Assembly (NCBI RefSeq): GCF_000725805.1
Contig: NZ_JOFT01000028.1
Location: 124,001 to 188,000, forward strand
Length of the DNA: 64,000 bases
DNA from: Streptomyces xanthophaeus
Lineage (GTDB): Bacteria > Actinomycetota > Actinomycetes > Streptomycetales > Streptomycetaceae
Direction of reading: 5' to 3'
A model generated the notes under the pieces. That model had not been told where the DNA came from and searched no databases. It worked only from the letters and a program-made list of their open reading frames with translations. Positions 63,928 through 64,000 of the stretch are shown in pieces (position 1 is the stretch's first letter; each line of letters opens with the position of its first letter). A program made the position numbers and the translations under genes.

Positions 63928-64000
63928 ATGAACACGCTGCACAGCACCACGACCAGCGCGGTTGTCACGCGGCTGCACGATGTGAACCGCCGGGCGGGTG
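63928..64000 (+). CDS. sigQ: Sigma factor SigQ, 5' end only
   Basis: The first 24 codons (MNTLHSTTTSAVVTRLHDVN and on) of a gene divergent from afsQ1, cut by the window end. Position and opening residues agree with ECF sigma factor SigQ of S. coelicolor, a known AfsQ1 target that dampens antibiotic output. GGGGGGCGCGAG precedes the ATG. No sigma domain is contained in the visible part, so the name rests on context. Confidence 0.7.
   Translation, partial: MNTLHSTTTSAVVTRLHDVNRRAG

Overview
The window is about 72 percent G+C by eye, with GC-rich third codon positions, frequent GTG and some TTG starts, and a gene set typical of Streptomyces: GTP-dependent PEP carboxykinase, mycothiol conjugate amidase, DUF4307, histidine ammonia-lyase next to a GAF-GGDEF protein, an actinobacterial acyl-CoA carboxylase with epsilon subunit, and AfsQ1/AfsQ2 next to SigQ. 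Gene order resembles my recollection of the afsQ to pckA part of the Streptomyces coelicolor chromosome core, read in the opposite sense. No database search was made.

Layout. 1-3900: end of a VWA-domain gene, a small membrane protein, pckG and an HlyIII-like membrane protein. 3983-10805: a four-gene minus-strand operon (processive GT2, GT39-like, DPM1-like GT2 with GtrA domain, and a secreted galactose-oxidase-type copper radical oxidase). It looks like an accessory extracytoplasmic glycan locus built on the CslA/GlxA principle. 11031-19361: a DUF255 thioredoxin-domain protein, an orphan large serine recombinase, a lipoprotein metallopeptidase behind a coupled 18-codon upstream ORF, and a large NB-ARC/TPR protein with an altered Walker A. 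19362-24686: mycothiol detoxification (mca), DUF4307, greA and a DrrAB-type ABC exporter. 24973-29105: threonine dehydratase, a MarR regulator, a degenerate sigma-like protein with a membrane partner, and metB.

29199-34629 holds three diverged paralogues of an undescribed protein family around an M48 membrane metallopeptidase; the last paralogue is coupled to the peptidase by a GTGA overlap. 34734-41714: msrA, an alcohol dehydrogenase divergent from an XRE/MmyB-type regulator, an L,D-transpeptidase lipoprotein, a small LAxTG sortase-E-type surface protein, and hutH. 41833-46141: diguanylate cyclase, enoyl-CoA hydratase, pH-sensor-type adenylate cyclase and birA. A tnpB-only IS element (46223-47533) sits between birA and the carboxylase genes pccB, epsilon and accA2, which themselves enclose a Ser/Thr kinase, a 45-residue membrane protein and maf. 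BirA biotinylates AccA2, so this block is functionally linked. 54939-64000: a DeoR regulator, LpdA-type quinone reductase, gamma-glutamylcyclotransferase, purine nucleoside phosphorylase, phosphosugar mutase, then afsQ1-afsQ2-lipoprotein with an AfsQ1 box in front of the divergent, truncated sigQ.

A recurring oddity is perfect or near-perfect short tandem repeats at the 3' ends of genes (6462, 24946, 27592, 37681, with longer intergenic arrays at 1023, 19362 and 30376). Three of them have exactly five identical copies. Long perfect hairpins end most convergent gene pairs. No rRNA, tRNA or CRISPR array was seen.
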